NCBI GenBank assembly: GCA_021807105.1
Contig: JAKAPL010000015.1
Coordinates: forward strand, 1 to 60,472
Source: Myxococcales bacterium
Lineage (GTDB): Bacteria; Myxococcota; Myxococcia; Myxococcales; JAKAPL01
Reading direction: 5' to 3'
DNA: 60,472 nucleotides
Part shown: one piece after another, positions 8,660 through 18,700 of the stretch
Layout: every line of letters starts with the position of its first letter
Position numbering within the stretch: the stretch's first letter is position 1
Program-made: the position numbers and the translations under genes
The notes under the pieces: generated by a model
Told to the model about the DNA's origin: nothing
Seen by the model: the letters and a program-made list of their open reading frames with translations, nothing else
Databases searched by the model: none

Positions 8660-10903
8660 GTGCGCCCCTCCGCCCCGGTCCCGCGGCCCTCCCTGGCGGA
8701 AGCGGCGCGCGTCGCGGTCGCGGGATTCGCGCTCGCTGCCTGCATCCACCGCGTCCCTCCGGTCCGGATGGCCGCCCCGACGCCGATCGTCGTGGTGACG
8801 GTCATCGACGGGACGAGGGGGCCGCGCTTCGCCGCCGAGCCCCACGCGCTCGACGCGGCCATCGACGCCGAGCTGACACGGCGTAACTTCGTCCCCGACC
8901 GGCTCCCGGCGCCGGCGTTCGAATCGCTCCAGGCCACGCGGGCGACCAAGACTCGCCTGCTCGCGCTCGGCCGCGTGTTGGGCCCGCGCGCGCTCCTGCT
9001 GCTCGTCGAGCTGAAGACCTCCTACTTCGACGAGATGCAGGGCGGCTTCAAGTGGTTCGTGAACGGACGGATGTCGGTGGGCGTCGCGGGGGACCTCGCC
9101 GGCGTCTCGTCCGAGGAGGTCTCCGCGTCCGCCTTCCTCCACCAGGACTTCGAAGGGCCGCGCGACGCGATCGCGGCGAAGGCGGAGACGCTCGCCGAGG
9201 CCGCGGGCCGCCTGCTCGATCACCACTTCGCCGGCCGGAAGGGAACGAGCGCGGGGCGGACACCCCGCCGGCCGCGGCCCCCGCGGGGGGTGCTCGCGGC
9301 CCGCCGCGCCCGCCCCTGGTCCGCGCGGCCGATCTACTTCGTGCTGCTCGACCGCTTCGCGCCGGCGGGGAGCGCGGCGGCGAAGGCCGACCCCGCCGGC
9401 TGGCATGGCGGAACCTTCGCGACGCTGCGGGCCCACCTGGATGAGATCCAGGCGCTGGGCGTGGGCGCGATCTGGCTCTCACCCGTCACCCGCTGCCGCG
9501 AAGTGAAGCGCGGGCGGTGGGGCGCCTACCACGGTTACTGGCCGCTCGGCTGGGATGAGATCGAGCCGCGCTTTGGGACCGCGGCCGAGCTGACCGCGCT
9601 CTCCAGCGAGCTGCACCGGCGTGGGATGCGACTCCTCCTCGACCTTCCGGTAAACGACGTCGCGCCGGAATCCCCCCTGCTGCGCGCGCACCGCGACTGG
9701 TTCCACCCCGACGCGCCGATCCTGGACTTCGGCGACCCCGAAGCGCGCGAACGCGGCTGGCTCACCGGCCTGCCCGATCTCGCGCAGGAGAAGCCGGAGG
9801 TCGCCGCCTACCTCATCGGCGAGGCCCGGCGGCTCGTCGCGCGCTTCTCGCTCGATGGGCTCCGGCTCGACGCGGTCCGGCACGTTCCGGTCGCCTTCTG
9901 GGCGGAGCTTTCGGCCGAGCTGCGCGCCGCCGCTCCGGGCCTCTTCCTCGTGGGCGAGGATCTCGAATCCGACGCGGTCGACCTGGCGAGGGTGGCGGGG
10001 CAGGGGGGGTTCGGCGCGCTGTTCGACTTCCCCCTGCGGGACGCCATCCTCGGCGCAGTCTGCGAGGGGAAGCCGGTCGGGGCCATCGCCGCCCGCCTCT
10101 CGCTCGATCGGCTCGACGCGCCCGGGACGGAGTGGGCGACGCTCCTCGACGATCACGACCTCCCGCGCCTCTCGACCGAGTGTCCCGGAAGGGGCGAGGC
10201 CGAGGCGGCACTCGCGCTGCTCTTCGCGCTGCGCGGCGTGCCCGTGCTCACCTATGGGACCGAGGCGGGACTGGAGGGCGCGGGCGATCCCGGGAACCGG
10301 GGCGATCTCGACTTCCCGGTTCGGTCGCGGCTGCGCGCGTTCCTCGCGCGCCTCGCGGCGATGCGAGCCGCGCGCCCCGCCCTCGTCGAGGGCGAGACGC
10401 GGGTGGCGGGCGCTTCCGGCGATGAGGTCGTGATCGAGCGGGTCGCGCCGGGAGAGGAGGCCGCGCGGATCGCCGTGTCGCGCGCCGGGGCGCCGGCCGT
10501 GCCCTCCGACTACCAGGAGATCGCGCGGCAGGAGGGGGGCGGGCTGACGGTCTCGGTCGCCGTCACGGGAGACGCCGCCGCGGTGGGGGCGGCGACCCGC
10601 GCGGCCGCCACGGCCTTCGGGCGGGCGCGGCTCGTCCGCTTCACGGGAGCGAGGCTGCCGGCGCTCGCGCCGGGCGACGCCGCCGCGGTGATCGGCGCGG
10701 CGCCGGAGCTGGGCGACTGGGACCCGGCGCGCGCCATCCCTGTGGGTTCCTCGCTGCGCCTGCCCGCGGGGGCCTACGAGCTGAAGCTCGTGATCCGGCG
10801 GGCGTCGGGCGGGGTGGATTGGCAGCCCGGGGGGAACCAGATCCTCTTCGTCACCTCTGGCGAAGGGACGCTGACCGTGCCTCTAGCGTGGAACCACGGA
10901 TGA
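8660..10903 (+). CDS. Lipoprotein fused to GH13 alpha-amylase-type domain and C-terminal starch-binding-like domain
   Basis: 747 residues from a GTG directly abutting the previous stop. Residues 17-28 (VAVAGFALAAC) form a lipobox, followed by a domain of about 160 residues resembling small outer-membrane lipoproteins. From about 223 a GH13 (alpha-amylase family) barrel begins: IYFVLLDRFAP, then region I LDLPVNDV, region II GLRLDAVRH with the nucleophile Asp near 404, the acid/base Glu near 433 in FLVGEDL, and LLDDHD with the third carboxylate near 500. The catalytic triad therefore looks intact, although region IV has DDHD rather than the usual NHD. The last 90 residues (GAAPELGDWDP) resemble a CBM20 starch-binding module. 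Predicted to be a membrane-anchored glucan hydrolase or transglycosylase facing the periplasm or exterior. Confidence 0.8.
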   Translation: MRPSAPVPRPSLAEAARVAVAGFALAACIHRVPPVRMAAPTPIVVVTVIDGTRGPRFAAEPHALDAAIDAELTRRNFVPDRLPAPAFESLQATRATKTRLLALGRVLGPRALLLLVELKTSYFDEMQGGFKWFVNGRMSVGVAGDLAGVSSEEVSASAFLHQDFEGPRDAIAAKAETLAEAAGRLLDHHFAGRKGTSAGRTPRRPRPPRGVLAARRARPWSARPIYFVLLDRFAPAGSAAAKADPAGWHGGTFATLRAHLDEIQALGVGAIWLSPVTRCREVKRGRWGAYHGYWPLGWDEIEPRFGTAAELTALSSELHRRGMRLLLDLPVNDVAPESPLLRAHRDWFHPDAPILDFGDPEARERGWLTGLPDLAQEKPEVAAYLIGEARRLVARFSLDGLRLDAVRHVPVAFWAELSAELRAAAPGLFLVGEDLESDAVDLARVAGQGGFGALFDFPLRDAILGAVCEGKPVGAIAARLSLDRLDAPGTEWATLLDDHDLPRLSTECPGRGEAEAALALLFALRGVPVLTYGTEAGLEGAGDPGNRGDLDFPVRSRLRAFLARLAAMRAARPALVEGETRVAGASGDEVVIERVAPGEEAARIAVSRAGAPAVPSDYQEIARQEGGGLTVSVAVTGDAAAVGAATRAAATAFGRARLVRFTGARLPALAPGDAAAVIGAAPELGDWDPARAIPVGSSLRLPAGAYELKLVIRRASGGVDWQPGGNQILFVTSGEGTLTVPLAWNHG

Positions 10904-10928
10904 GACCGTGGTAGTCTTCCCGCCCGGT

Positions 10929-12317
10929 ATGCGGCGGGTTCTCTGGCTCCCGATGGTCTTGAGCCTCGCGTGCGGGGCCTCGACCGCGAAGCCCGCCGGG
11001 GACGCGGGGAGCGGCGGCGGCGCGGGCGGCGGCGAGTGCAACAGCCTCTGTCCGGCCGGGGAGGTCTGCGACCAGGGGAGCTGCCAGGCTGTCCCCTGTG
11101 GATCGGATTCGGATTGCCCGCCCGGTGACATCTGCAGCGCGGGCTATTGCATCCCTGGGGGTGGCGGGACGGTGGACGGCGGGTCGTCCAGCGGGAGCGG
11201 CGGCAGCCCGGGCGGAGGGAGCGGAGGTCTCGGCGGGTCGAGCGGCGGGGCGACGAGCACGACGGGAGGCGGGTCCAGCGGATCGACCGGGAGCGGCACG
11301 GGGAGCTCCGGCGGATCGACGAGCGGCGCGACCGGCTCGGCGTCGGGCTCGACGGGAGCCGGCTCGACGAGCGGGGGGGGCGCGACCTCGGGAGTCTCGA
11401 CCAGCGGCGGCGGCTCGACGAGCGGCACGGCGACGGCCAGCGGGGGGAGCAGCTCCGGCGCGCCGGCCTGCACCAGCGATTGCAAGTCGTGCGTGGAGGG
11501 GACGTGCATGTGCCAGAAGGTCTCGGCGTACTGGATCGGCGACCAGTGCGTCTATTGCGACGGCTTTCAATGCAGCGCCTCGGGAAGTCCGATCCTCGTG
11601 GACCACGACACGTTCTACCGGACTCTGCTCGGCGGCGGCTGCCTGGGCGCGCTGGAACAGGACGGCGGGAGCTTCCCGATCGTGGGCGGCATCTGGGACA
11701 CCGACCTGGATCCGGCCGCGACGCAGGGCAGCTACCCGGAGGCCCTGCTCGTCGGCGGGTGCGACGACGTGGGGGGCGGTTTCGACGGCGCCGGCGACGG
11801 AGGGATGAACTACGCCGCCCCCACGGGAAGCGCGCAGACGGTGGCGCAGGCGCTCCAGGCGAAAGTGCCATCGGGCGTGACGCTTTACGGGGTGGTCACC
11901 GCGGGCTACCCTTGGAACGTAAGCCCGCCGAGGAGCGGCTTGCTCTATCTCCAAGATCTGGTCCGCGGCGGCCCGCCGATAGCGGGCAGCGGCGTAGCCA
12001 TCTACATCGGGGACAAGGTCGTGGCGAGCGCGCCGGGGCTGGGCTCGAGCCTCCCGCAGCGGGGCGAGGTGATCGAGCTCACGTCCCTGGACTGGCACCC
12101 GTACAACGGGGTGAACGAGTTCGCCATTAGCTCTTCGACGGTGCTCACCCAGCTTGGCACCGCGCCGCTCCCCCCGCCGGTTTCCTTGCCCGCCTCCGAG
12201 CTGGTCTCGGGAAGCATGGTGGCCGCCTCGTACAAAGGGATGCGGGTCGTCGTGAGCAACGCGCCCTGCGTCATGACCGACTTCTGTCCGGTCGCCATGA
12301 GCTACCCGTCGAACTAG
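10929..12317 (+). CDS. Cys-rich lipoprotein with Gly/Ser/Thr-rich linker
   Basis: 462 residues. The ATG at 10929 is preferred over an upstream in-frame GTG at 10908 because MRRVLWLPMVLSLAC is a compact lipoprotein signal. Two Cys-rich modules follow (CPAGEVCDQGSC, CPPGDICSAGYC), of the kind common in myxobacterial surface lipoproteins. Next come about 110 residues of Gly/Ser/Thr low complexity and another Cys cluster (CTSDCKSC...CMCQ). The last 230 residues are globular, and the stretch from SGVTLYGVVTAGY to EVIELTSL looks like an OB-fold, as found beside secreted nucleases, although no nuclease motif is visible. It lies 25 bp after the amylase-like gene, probably in the same operon. The stop TAG is followed directly by repeat C1. 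Confidence 0.7.
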   Translation: MRRVLWLPMVLSLACGASTAKPAGDAGSGGGAGGGECNSLCPAGEVCDQGSCQAVPCGSDSDCPPGDICSAGYCIPGGGGTVDGGSSSGSGGSPGGGSGGLGGSSGGATSTTGGGSSGSTGSGTGSSGGSTSGATGSASGSTGAGSTSGGGATSGVSTSGGGSTSGTATASGGSSSGAPACTSDCKSCVEGTCMCQKVSAYWIGDQCVYCDGFQCSASGSPILVDHDTFYRTLLGGGCLGALEQDGGSFPIVGGIWDTDLDPAATQGSYPEALLVGGCDDVGGGFDGAGDGGMNYAAPTGSAQTVAQALQAKVPSGVTLYGVVTAGYPWNVSPPRSGLLYLQDLVRGGPPIAGSGVAIYIGDKVVASAPGLGSSLPQRGEVIELTSLDWHPYNGVNEFAISSSTVLTQLGTAPLPPPVSLPASELVSGSMVAASYKGMRVVVSNAPCVMTDFCPVAMSYPSN

Positions 12318-12480
12318 CCCAATTGGCGTTTGGTGCGCCGATGAGAGGAAGGGGAGGGGTAGGGCGTTGGCCGGCGCGGTGGACGTCGGGTGGAGCTGAG
12401 GCGTGGCGCGGCGTTCGCTCTATGGGGTTCTTGGTGGAACGAGTCTCTCCCTGGGCAAGAGCCCGTTCTCCCGCCGTTCC
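12318..12480 (+). repeat. Dispersed repeat family C, copy C1 (3' of a gene)
   Basis: Starting immediately after the preceding stop codon, this stretch matches the reverse complement of 37585-37752. Shared blocks include TGGCGTT/CGGCGTT, GCGCCGA, GCGTTGGCC, GGGTGGAG, TGGCGCG, CGTTCGCT and TGGTGGAACG. The first 25 nt can fold as TTGGCG/CGCCGA, and the other copy keeps this stem as TCGGCG/CGCCGA. Similarity fades after about 12480. The remaining 150 bp to the next gene hold a short hairpin (CCGCGCTTCGCGG) and no gene I can support. Confidence 0.6.
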
Positions 12481-12630
12481 CCTTCCCGCGCTTCGCGGGC
12501 ATGCAAAGACGCTCCGCCAATCGGAGCCCGATCGAACGGCCGGACTGTGCTTCCCACCAGCCGGCAGGGCCGATACCGAGCCCATTTTTCACGGTGAGAG
12601 GCGCGCGTCTGGCTCGCCGAGCTCGTGGGG

Positions 12631-15600
12631 CTACGCGGCCCGTAGCGCCGCGGCCTCTGGGATCAGCGCCGGGCGCCGGCCGAGGGCGAGCCGGGAGAGC
12701 GGCCAGAGCAGCAGGAGCGAGAGGAGCGAGACGGCTCCTGCCACGCGGCGCAGCGGCGTCGTTCCGTACTCGACCTCGAGCTCGTAGCGACCCTGACGTG
12801 GCAGGTCGATCCGGAGAAGGCCCACAGGGGATGTCCGCGCCGTCGCCGGGGCGGGACCGGAGAGCGTGCGAAGGTGCCAGCCGGGGAAATCGTAGACCTC
12901 GAGGTCGAGGCTCCCGACTCCCTCGGTCGCGCTGGAGACGGCGACCCGGTAGCGCGTGGGGCCTTCCGACCTCACATCCGCGGTCACGCCAGCCGAACCG
13001 CGCGCTGCGAGCATCTCCCGAGGGTGGAGGGGACTCGGCGCCCCGGCCGGCAGATACTCTCCGGCCGAGCCCGTGTCGTCCAGGCTTCTCGCGATCGCGC
13101 CGGGCGTCAGCTCCGCGGCGGAGGGCGCGCGGTAGCTCGTGACCTCCTCCATGGGGCGCGCCTCCAGGAGGAAGAACGCCGCGGCGAGAGCGGCGAGCGG
13201 GACGCGCGAGGCGAAGAGGGGCGCGCTCCCGATCACCGCGGCCCAGGTGAGCCCGACCGCGACGGCGCCGGCGGCGGCCACGAAGCCGAGCAGCCGCCAG
13301 GGGAACTGGAGGGCGGCGAAGGGCAGGACGTACCGCCAGAGGGGGGTGGCGGCCGGGGTCATCAGCAGGAGCAGCGCGGCGCAGGCGCCCCACCACGGCC
13401 AGGCGGGTGCGAGGCGGCGGCGCAGGCGTGGCGACGGAAGGACGGCGAGGAGGAGCAGGAGGCCGAACCCGACCGGCCAACCGATGGAGAACGGCATGCG
13501 CACCCCCTGGGCCGGGACGTCGGCGACGAGCGCGTAGCTGCCGAGGTGGAAGAAGTCGCCGGGCGGGACGAGGTGGGCAGCCGCGGCGAAGTAGCCGGTC
13601 ATGCCCCGCGCGAGGTGGACGAGGCGGGCGTCGGCGAGCGCGGGGACGAGGGCGACGGCCGAGAGGCCAAGCGCGAAGAGGAGGCTGGCCGCGGGCAGGA
13701 GCGCCCGGCGGCGCCGGCCGGCCCTCCAGTCGGCGAACGCGGGGCCGGCGGCGAAGGCGGCGAGGAGGAAGATCGCGACGACGCCGTCGAGCGGATCCGT
13801 CAGGATCATCGCGGCCGCCGCAAGCGCCGCCCGGACGGCCGCCCCCCCGCGGCGTTCGCGGGGGCAACGCGAGAGCTCGCGGACGAAGAAGAGCGCCCAG
13901 GGGAAGAGGGCAAAGGCGGCGAACTCGGAGAGCGCGCCTCGCATCAGGAGGTCGACGAAGCGGTAAGGAGCGAGCGTGAAGGCGAGAGCGCCGACGAGGG
14001 CGGCGTCGCCGCGGCCGGTCTCGCCGTGGGCGAGCCGATAGGCGCCTGCGGCGCCGAGGGCTGCGAAGGCGACGGACGCGGCGACGAGCGAGGCCGGGAC
14101 AGAGAGGCCCGCGAGGTGAAGCAGGGCGGCGGGGGCGAGAAAACCGGGCGGCTGGAACTCGAAGATGGGCGAGCCGCGGGCGCCGAAGAAGTCCGGCGCC
14201 CAGCGCGGCCAGATCTGCCCGCTCGCCCACGCCCGGAAAAGCTCGACGAGCCGCTGGAGGTAGCGTGGGCCCTCGTGGGAGTCGAACCACGGGGCGCGCC
14301 AGAGGGGCCAGGTCATGAACACGCCCGCGGCGGCGGCGAGCATGGGGAGAACGCCCCCGCGCGCGAGCCCGCGGCCGAAACGGGCGAGCGCGGCGAGCGG
14401 GCGGATGGTGCGGCGGGAGGCCCGCGCCAGCCGGCCACGCAGCGTCGCGCTCTCCCATGCCTCGACGAGGACCGAGGCCGCCGCGCCGAAGAAGAAGAAG
14501 TCGTAGGGCTGCCGGAAGCGCGGGTCGCCCAGGAACAGGAGCGCCACGCCGAGGACCGAGATCGCCGGCAGCCCGAAGGCGAGCCAGGCACCGAGGCGCC
14601 GGCGCGAGCGCCAGAGGCCAAGGAAGGCGAGGGGCGCGATCAGATACGCGATCGCGAGGTTCGTGCCGCGGGCCCAGGGGAACTGGGCCGTCGACCAGTC
14701 GGGCCAGACGTCGATCGTCGAGCCGGGCCAGCCGGCGAAGGTGTCCCCGATCTGCTGCAGCAGCCAGATGGGGAGCCGCCAGCCGGACTGCCGGATGCAG
14801 AGGAGTCCCTGCTTCAGGTAGAACGCCGAATCGTAGAAGGGGACGGAGAACGTCACGTCCGGCCAACCCTCGTCGCGCTGGTAGACCTTCGGGAGGCCGC
14901 CCGCGTAGGCGCCCCAGCTCCCGGTGCATGTCGCCAGATGGATGGGACAGTGGCCGCTGTAGAAGTTCTGGCCGCCGTTGCTCGACATGAAGATCGGCCG
15001 GCCGGCGATCCGCGAGACGAGGACGCTCTCGGGGACGACGAAGACGAGGCAGCCGAGGAGGAGAGTCAGCGCCGAGAGGCGGCGCGGCGGCGTGTCAGGC
15101 CAGGTCGGGTCGCCGCTGCCGGCCCGGGGATCGCGGGCCGCGCGCCGGCCAGCCCACCAGAGCGCGAACCCCCAGAGCGGCAGGAGCGTGAACGCCTGCG
15201 CCTTGAACCACGCGGCGAGGCCCAGGGCGAGCCCTGCGAAAAACGTTCGGCCCGGACGGTCGGGGGAGAGGAGCGCGAGCGAGACCGCGAGGAAGAACAG
15301 GAGGTAGTTCTCCGCGAGGTAGAAGCCGGCGTAGCCGATGGCGAGGTAGTCGAGCGCGAGCAGCCAGGCGGCGACCGCCGCGGGCCGCGGGCCGAAGAAG
15401 CGGCGGAGGCCGACGAACACCAGCGGGATGCAGGCCGTCGAGAGGAGTGCCTGGAGGGGCGTGAGCGCCTCGACCGAACGGTTGGGGAAAAGACGCAGCG
15501 CGAGGGCGCAGAGCTCGACGATGCCACGGGGCACGAAGGTGTCCCATGGGCCGGGGACGTGCCGCGGATCGATCACCGCGTAGGCCCGCATCACGTTCGC

Positions 15601-15750
15601 GAGCATGTCCGAGTAGAGGTACCTGGCGGGCGGGTGCGCGAGGCCCACGTACCAGGCGCGCAGCGCGCCCCCGACGAGCGTCGCGGACCCGACGGCGGCC
15701 CAGAGGCCCCGGGTCCCGCTCGCCGAGGTGCTGGCCCGGGAATCGACCAT
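12631..15750 (-). CDS. Large membrane glycosyltransferase-like protein (GT-C half plus PTPS-related membrane half)
   Basis: A 1039-residue multi-pass membrane protein. The N-terminal half resembles dolichyl-phosphate-mannose or ArnT-type GT-C glycosyltransferases: an early loop with YLYSDM, repeated hydrophobic segments, and GLALGLAAWFKAQAF. The C-terminal half restarts with a fresh membrane segment followed by WFDSHEGPRYLQRLVELFRA and PYRFVDLLMRGALSEFAAF, as in the YfhO/PTPS-related family of membrane proteins. It ends in a soluble beta-rich region and two terminal membrane helices. It would transfer sugars from a lipid carrier outside the inner membrane, but donor and acceptor cannot be read from sequence. 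It has the same two-part architecture as the adjacent upstream gene, 9 bp away. Confidence 0.7.
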   Translation of the reverse strand: MVDSRASTSASGTRGLWAAVGSATLVGGALRAWYVGLAHPPARYLYSDMLANVMRAYAVIDPRHVPGPWDTFVPRGIVELCALALRLFPNRSVEALTPLQALLSTACIPLVFVGLRRFFGPRPAAVAAWLLALDYLAIGYAGFYLAENYLLFFLAVSLALLSPDRPGRTFFAGLALGLAAWFKAQAFTLLPLWGFALWWAGRRAARDPRAGSGDPTWPDTPPRRLSALTLLLGCLVFVVPESVLVSRIAGRPIFMSSNGGQNFYSGHCPIHLATCTGSWGAYAGGLPKVYQRDEGWPDVTFSVPFYDSAFYLKQGLLCIRQSGWRLPIWLLQQIGDTFAGWPGSTIDVWPDWSTAQFPWARGTNLAIAYLIAPLAFLGLWRSRRRLGAWLAFGLPAISVLGVALLFLGDPRFRQPYDFFFFGAAASVLVEAWESATLRGRLARASRRTIRPLAALARFGRGLARGGVLPMLAAAAGVFMTWPLWRAPWFDSHEGPRYLQRLVELFRAWASGQIWPRWAPDFFGARGSPIFEFQPPGFLAPAALLHLAGLSVPASLVAASVAFAALGAAGAYRLAHGETGRGDAALVGALAFTLAPYRFVDLLMRGALSEFAAFALFPWALFFVRELSRCPRERRGGAAVRAALAAAAMILTDPLDGVVAIFLLAAFAAGPAFADWRAGRRRRALLPAASLLFALGLSAVALVPALADARLVHLARGMTGYFAAAAHLVPPGDFFHLGSYALVADVPAQGVRMPFSIGWPVGFGLLLLLAVLPSPRLRRRLAPAWPWWGACAALLLLMTPAATPLWRYVLPFAALQFPWRLLGFVAAAGAVAVGLTWAAVIGSAPLFASRVPLAALAAAFFLLEARPMEEVTSYRAPSAAELTPGAIARSLDDTGSAGEYLPAGAPSPLHPREMLAARGSAGVTADVRSEGPTRYRVAVSSATEGVGSLDLEVYDFPGWHLRTLSGPAPATARTSPVGLLRIDLPRQGRYELEVEYGTTPLRRVAGAVSLLSLLLLWPLSRLALGRRPALIPEAAALRAA

Positions 15751-15759
15751 GGCGCGCTC

Positions 15760-18700
15760 TCATAGCACAGCGCGGGGCCGCAACAGCCGGCGGGCGACCG
15801 GCCAGAGGAGAAGGAGCGTGAGGAGGCTCGCGACCTCGGCGGCCGCGCGAACGGGCGTGTGGCCGAAGCGCAGCTCGAACGAATAACGGCCGGCGGCCGG
15901 GAGGTGGATCCGGACGAGGCCGCGCGGCGAGGGCCACAGGGCGGGCAGCGCCGGGCCGGAGAGCGGCAGGAGGCGCCAGCCGGGAAACCAGAAGACCTGC
16001 GCGTCGATGTCGGCCGGCGCGGGCGTCTGGGTCTCGAACCGGTAGCGACCCGCGGCGGGTTGGTCGGCGCGCAGGACGGCGGCCGGTCCCACTGGGACGG
16101 CGAGGCGCGAGCGCGGGGCCGTAGGGACGAACGCCGCCGCTCGTGGCAGGTGTTCGCCCGAGCAGAGGGGGGTGACCAGCCGCTGCACATAGGTCGCGTC
16201 GATCGGCTGCGCCGGGCGGGCGAGCGGGTCCAGCTTGACGAAACGCGCGCTGGTGGCGGCGATCACGCCGGCGGCGCCGAGCGCGAGGACGAGGCGGCCG
16301 CGCCACGCCGGAGGGATCGCCGCGGCCCAGGTGACGGCGATCGCCGCCGCCCCGGTGCTCGCCACGAGGGCGAGCAGCCGCCAGGGGAAGCCCATGTACG
16401 AGGCCAGCGGGAGCGCCGGCCAGAGCGGCTCCGCCGCCGGGGTCATCACGAAGAGGAGCGCGGCCACGAGGGCCCACCAGAGGAGACCGGGCGCGAGCCT
16501 CGCGCGGGTCCGCCGGAACGCGAGGCACCCCACGGCGAGGATCATCGCGCCGAAGAGCGGCAGGCCGATCGTGAAGGGCATCCGAACGGCGTGCGGGTCG
16601 CGGACGGTGCCGTCGGTCGTGAAGTCGAAGTAGCCGAAACGAAAGAAGAGACGCGCAGGGACGAGGTGATCGATCGCCGTGTAGTAGCCGGCGGTGAGCA
16701 CCTCCAGGTGGGCGAACCTCTTCTCGAGGAGCGCGGGGACGACGTAGAACGCGGCCAGTCCGAAGGCGCCCGCCATGGCCACCACGGCGGCCTTCACCGG
16801 GGCGCGGTCGCCCCGCGACCAGGTGGGGAGCGCGGAGACCGCCGCGACGGCCACGATGAGCTCGGTCCCCCACTGGCCGGTGATCGTGTGGGAGAGCAGC
16901 ACCGCGGCGTGCGCGGCGGCTGCGCCGGTCGCGACGAGGGCGCGCCGCCCAGGGCGGCAGCGGAACAGCTCGCGGTAGAGCCAGAGGGCGATGGGGAGGG
17001 CGCAGAGCGCGGCGTGCTCCGCGAGATCGCCGCGCAGGAAGAGGTCGACGAAGCGATAAGGCGTGAAGACGAAGGCCGCCGACGCGACCAGCGCGGCGTC
17101 GTCGCGGCCGGTCTCGCCACGGGCGAGGAGGAAGGCGCCGGCTGCGCCGCCGAGGGTCGCGAGGACGACGACGCCCTTCATCGCGAGGTCGAGCGGCAGG
17201 CCGGCGAGCACGAGCGGCGCGCCGGCCAGGAAGACGCCGGGGGCGAAGAAGTCGAAGTGGGGCGCGCCGTAGCCGCCATAGAGATCGTCGGCCCAGCGCG
17301 GAACGACGTTGCCCGAGCGGAGGTCCCGGAGCCACTCGAAGAGACGGAGGAGGTAGGCGTCGCCCTCATGCGACGAGAACCAATACGCCCGGGCGAGCGG
17401 GGCACAGGCGGCGAACGCGAGGGCCGCGAGGACGAGCGCGCAGAGGAAGGTCTTCATCCCCCGAGCCTCGGCGGCGGGCGGGCCGGCGAGGGCGAGCGCC
17501 TGCGGCCGGGCCAGGAACTCCCGCAGCTTCCGTCCCGGCGCGCCGTCCCAGAGGGCGGCCATCGTCCACGCGGCGCCGCCGAGGAGAAACGGCTCGAAGG
17601 GGATCCGCCGTTGCGGGCTCCCGCCGAAGACGACCGCGGTCGTGGCGAGCGCGACGAGCGGCAGCCCGAACGAGAGCCACGCAGCGGCGTTGCGCCGCCG
17701 TCTCCACGCGCCGTAGAGCGCCAAGGGGAGGAGGAGGAAGGCGACCGCGAGGTTGCCCGCCCGCTGCCAAGGGAAGTGCTCGTCGGCGTCGAGCGGCCAG
17801 GCGTCGGCCACGGAGAACGGCCAGCCGGCGAACAGATCGGCGAGCTCGCGCGAGGCGTGAACGACAGCGTGGCGCGGGGAGGCTGCCAGGCAGCGGAGAC
17901 CCTCGCGCAGCCAGGGGGCTTCGTGGTCGAGCGGCGCCTTGACGCTGACGACGGGCCAGAGGGCCGAGCCGGGAGCGAACGGCTCCATCGCCATCGGCGG
18001 GGCGAGCGGATCGAAGCGGCCGACGGGCCGGACCTCGCACTGGCTCGCGTAGAAGGCGAGGCCTCCGCCGGTGGCGAGCGGGACGGGGCGCCGGTGGGCG
18101 AGGGAGAGCGAGACGACCTCGGGGACGACGACGAGCGCCGCCCCGGCGGCGAGCGCCAAGATCGAGCGGCGGCGCCGGACTGCGAGCGGCCAGAGGAGGA
18201 CGAGGAGGAGCGCCTCCGGCGCGAACAGGCTGGCCGCGCCGAGTGCGAGGCCGGCGGCGAGCAGGGCCAGCGGACGTTCGGGACGCAGGAACGCGAGCGC
18301 CGCCGCGAGCAGGAACAGCGCGTAGCCCTCGGGCACGAAGAAGCTCGCGATGCCCACGGCGAGCGGATCGACGGCGAGCAGCCAGGCCGCCCAGAGCGCC
18401 GGGCGGTGGCCGATGAAGCGACGGAGTCCGAGGTACGCGAGGGGAATGGCGGCGGCCGCCAGGGACGCCTGGAGCGGGGCGAGGGCCTCGACGGCGTGAT
18501 CGGGGAAGTGGCGAAGCGCGAACGAGCCGAGCAGGGTGAGGCCCCGGGGCCAGAGCGCGTCGATGGGCCCGTGGGGGATGCGCGGCCGGGAAAGCGCATA
18601 GATCCGGTCGACGGTCGCGAGCATGCCGCCCCACAGTGCACGCGCGGGGGGATGAAGCCAGAGGACGTCGGCGAAGCGAAGGACCGCCCCGGCGAGGGTG

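Noticed and set aside
12874..15765. Long + strand open frame opposite the glycosyltransferase-like gene (963 codons), and a similar one at 15859-18825
   Set aside because: High GC opens antisense frames; the products are Glu/Arg/Gly-rich with no signatures, while the minus frames encode clear membrane proteins.
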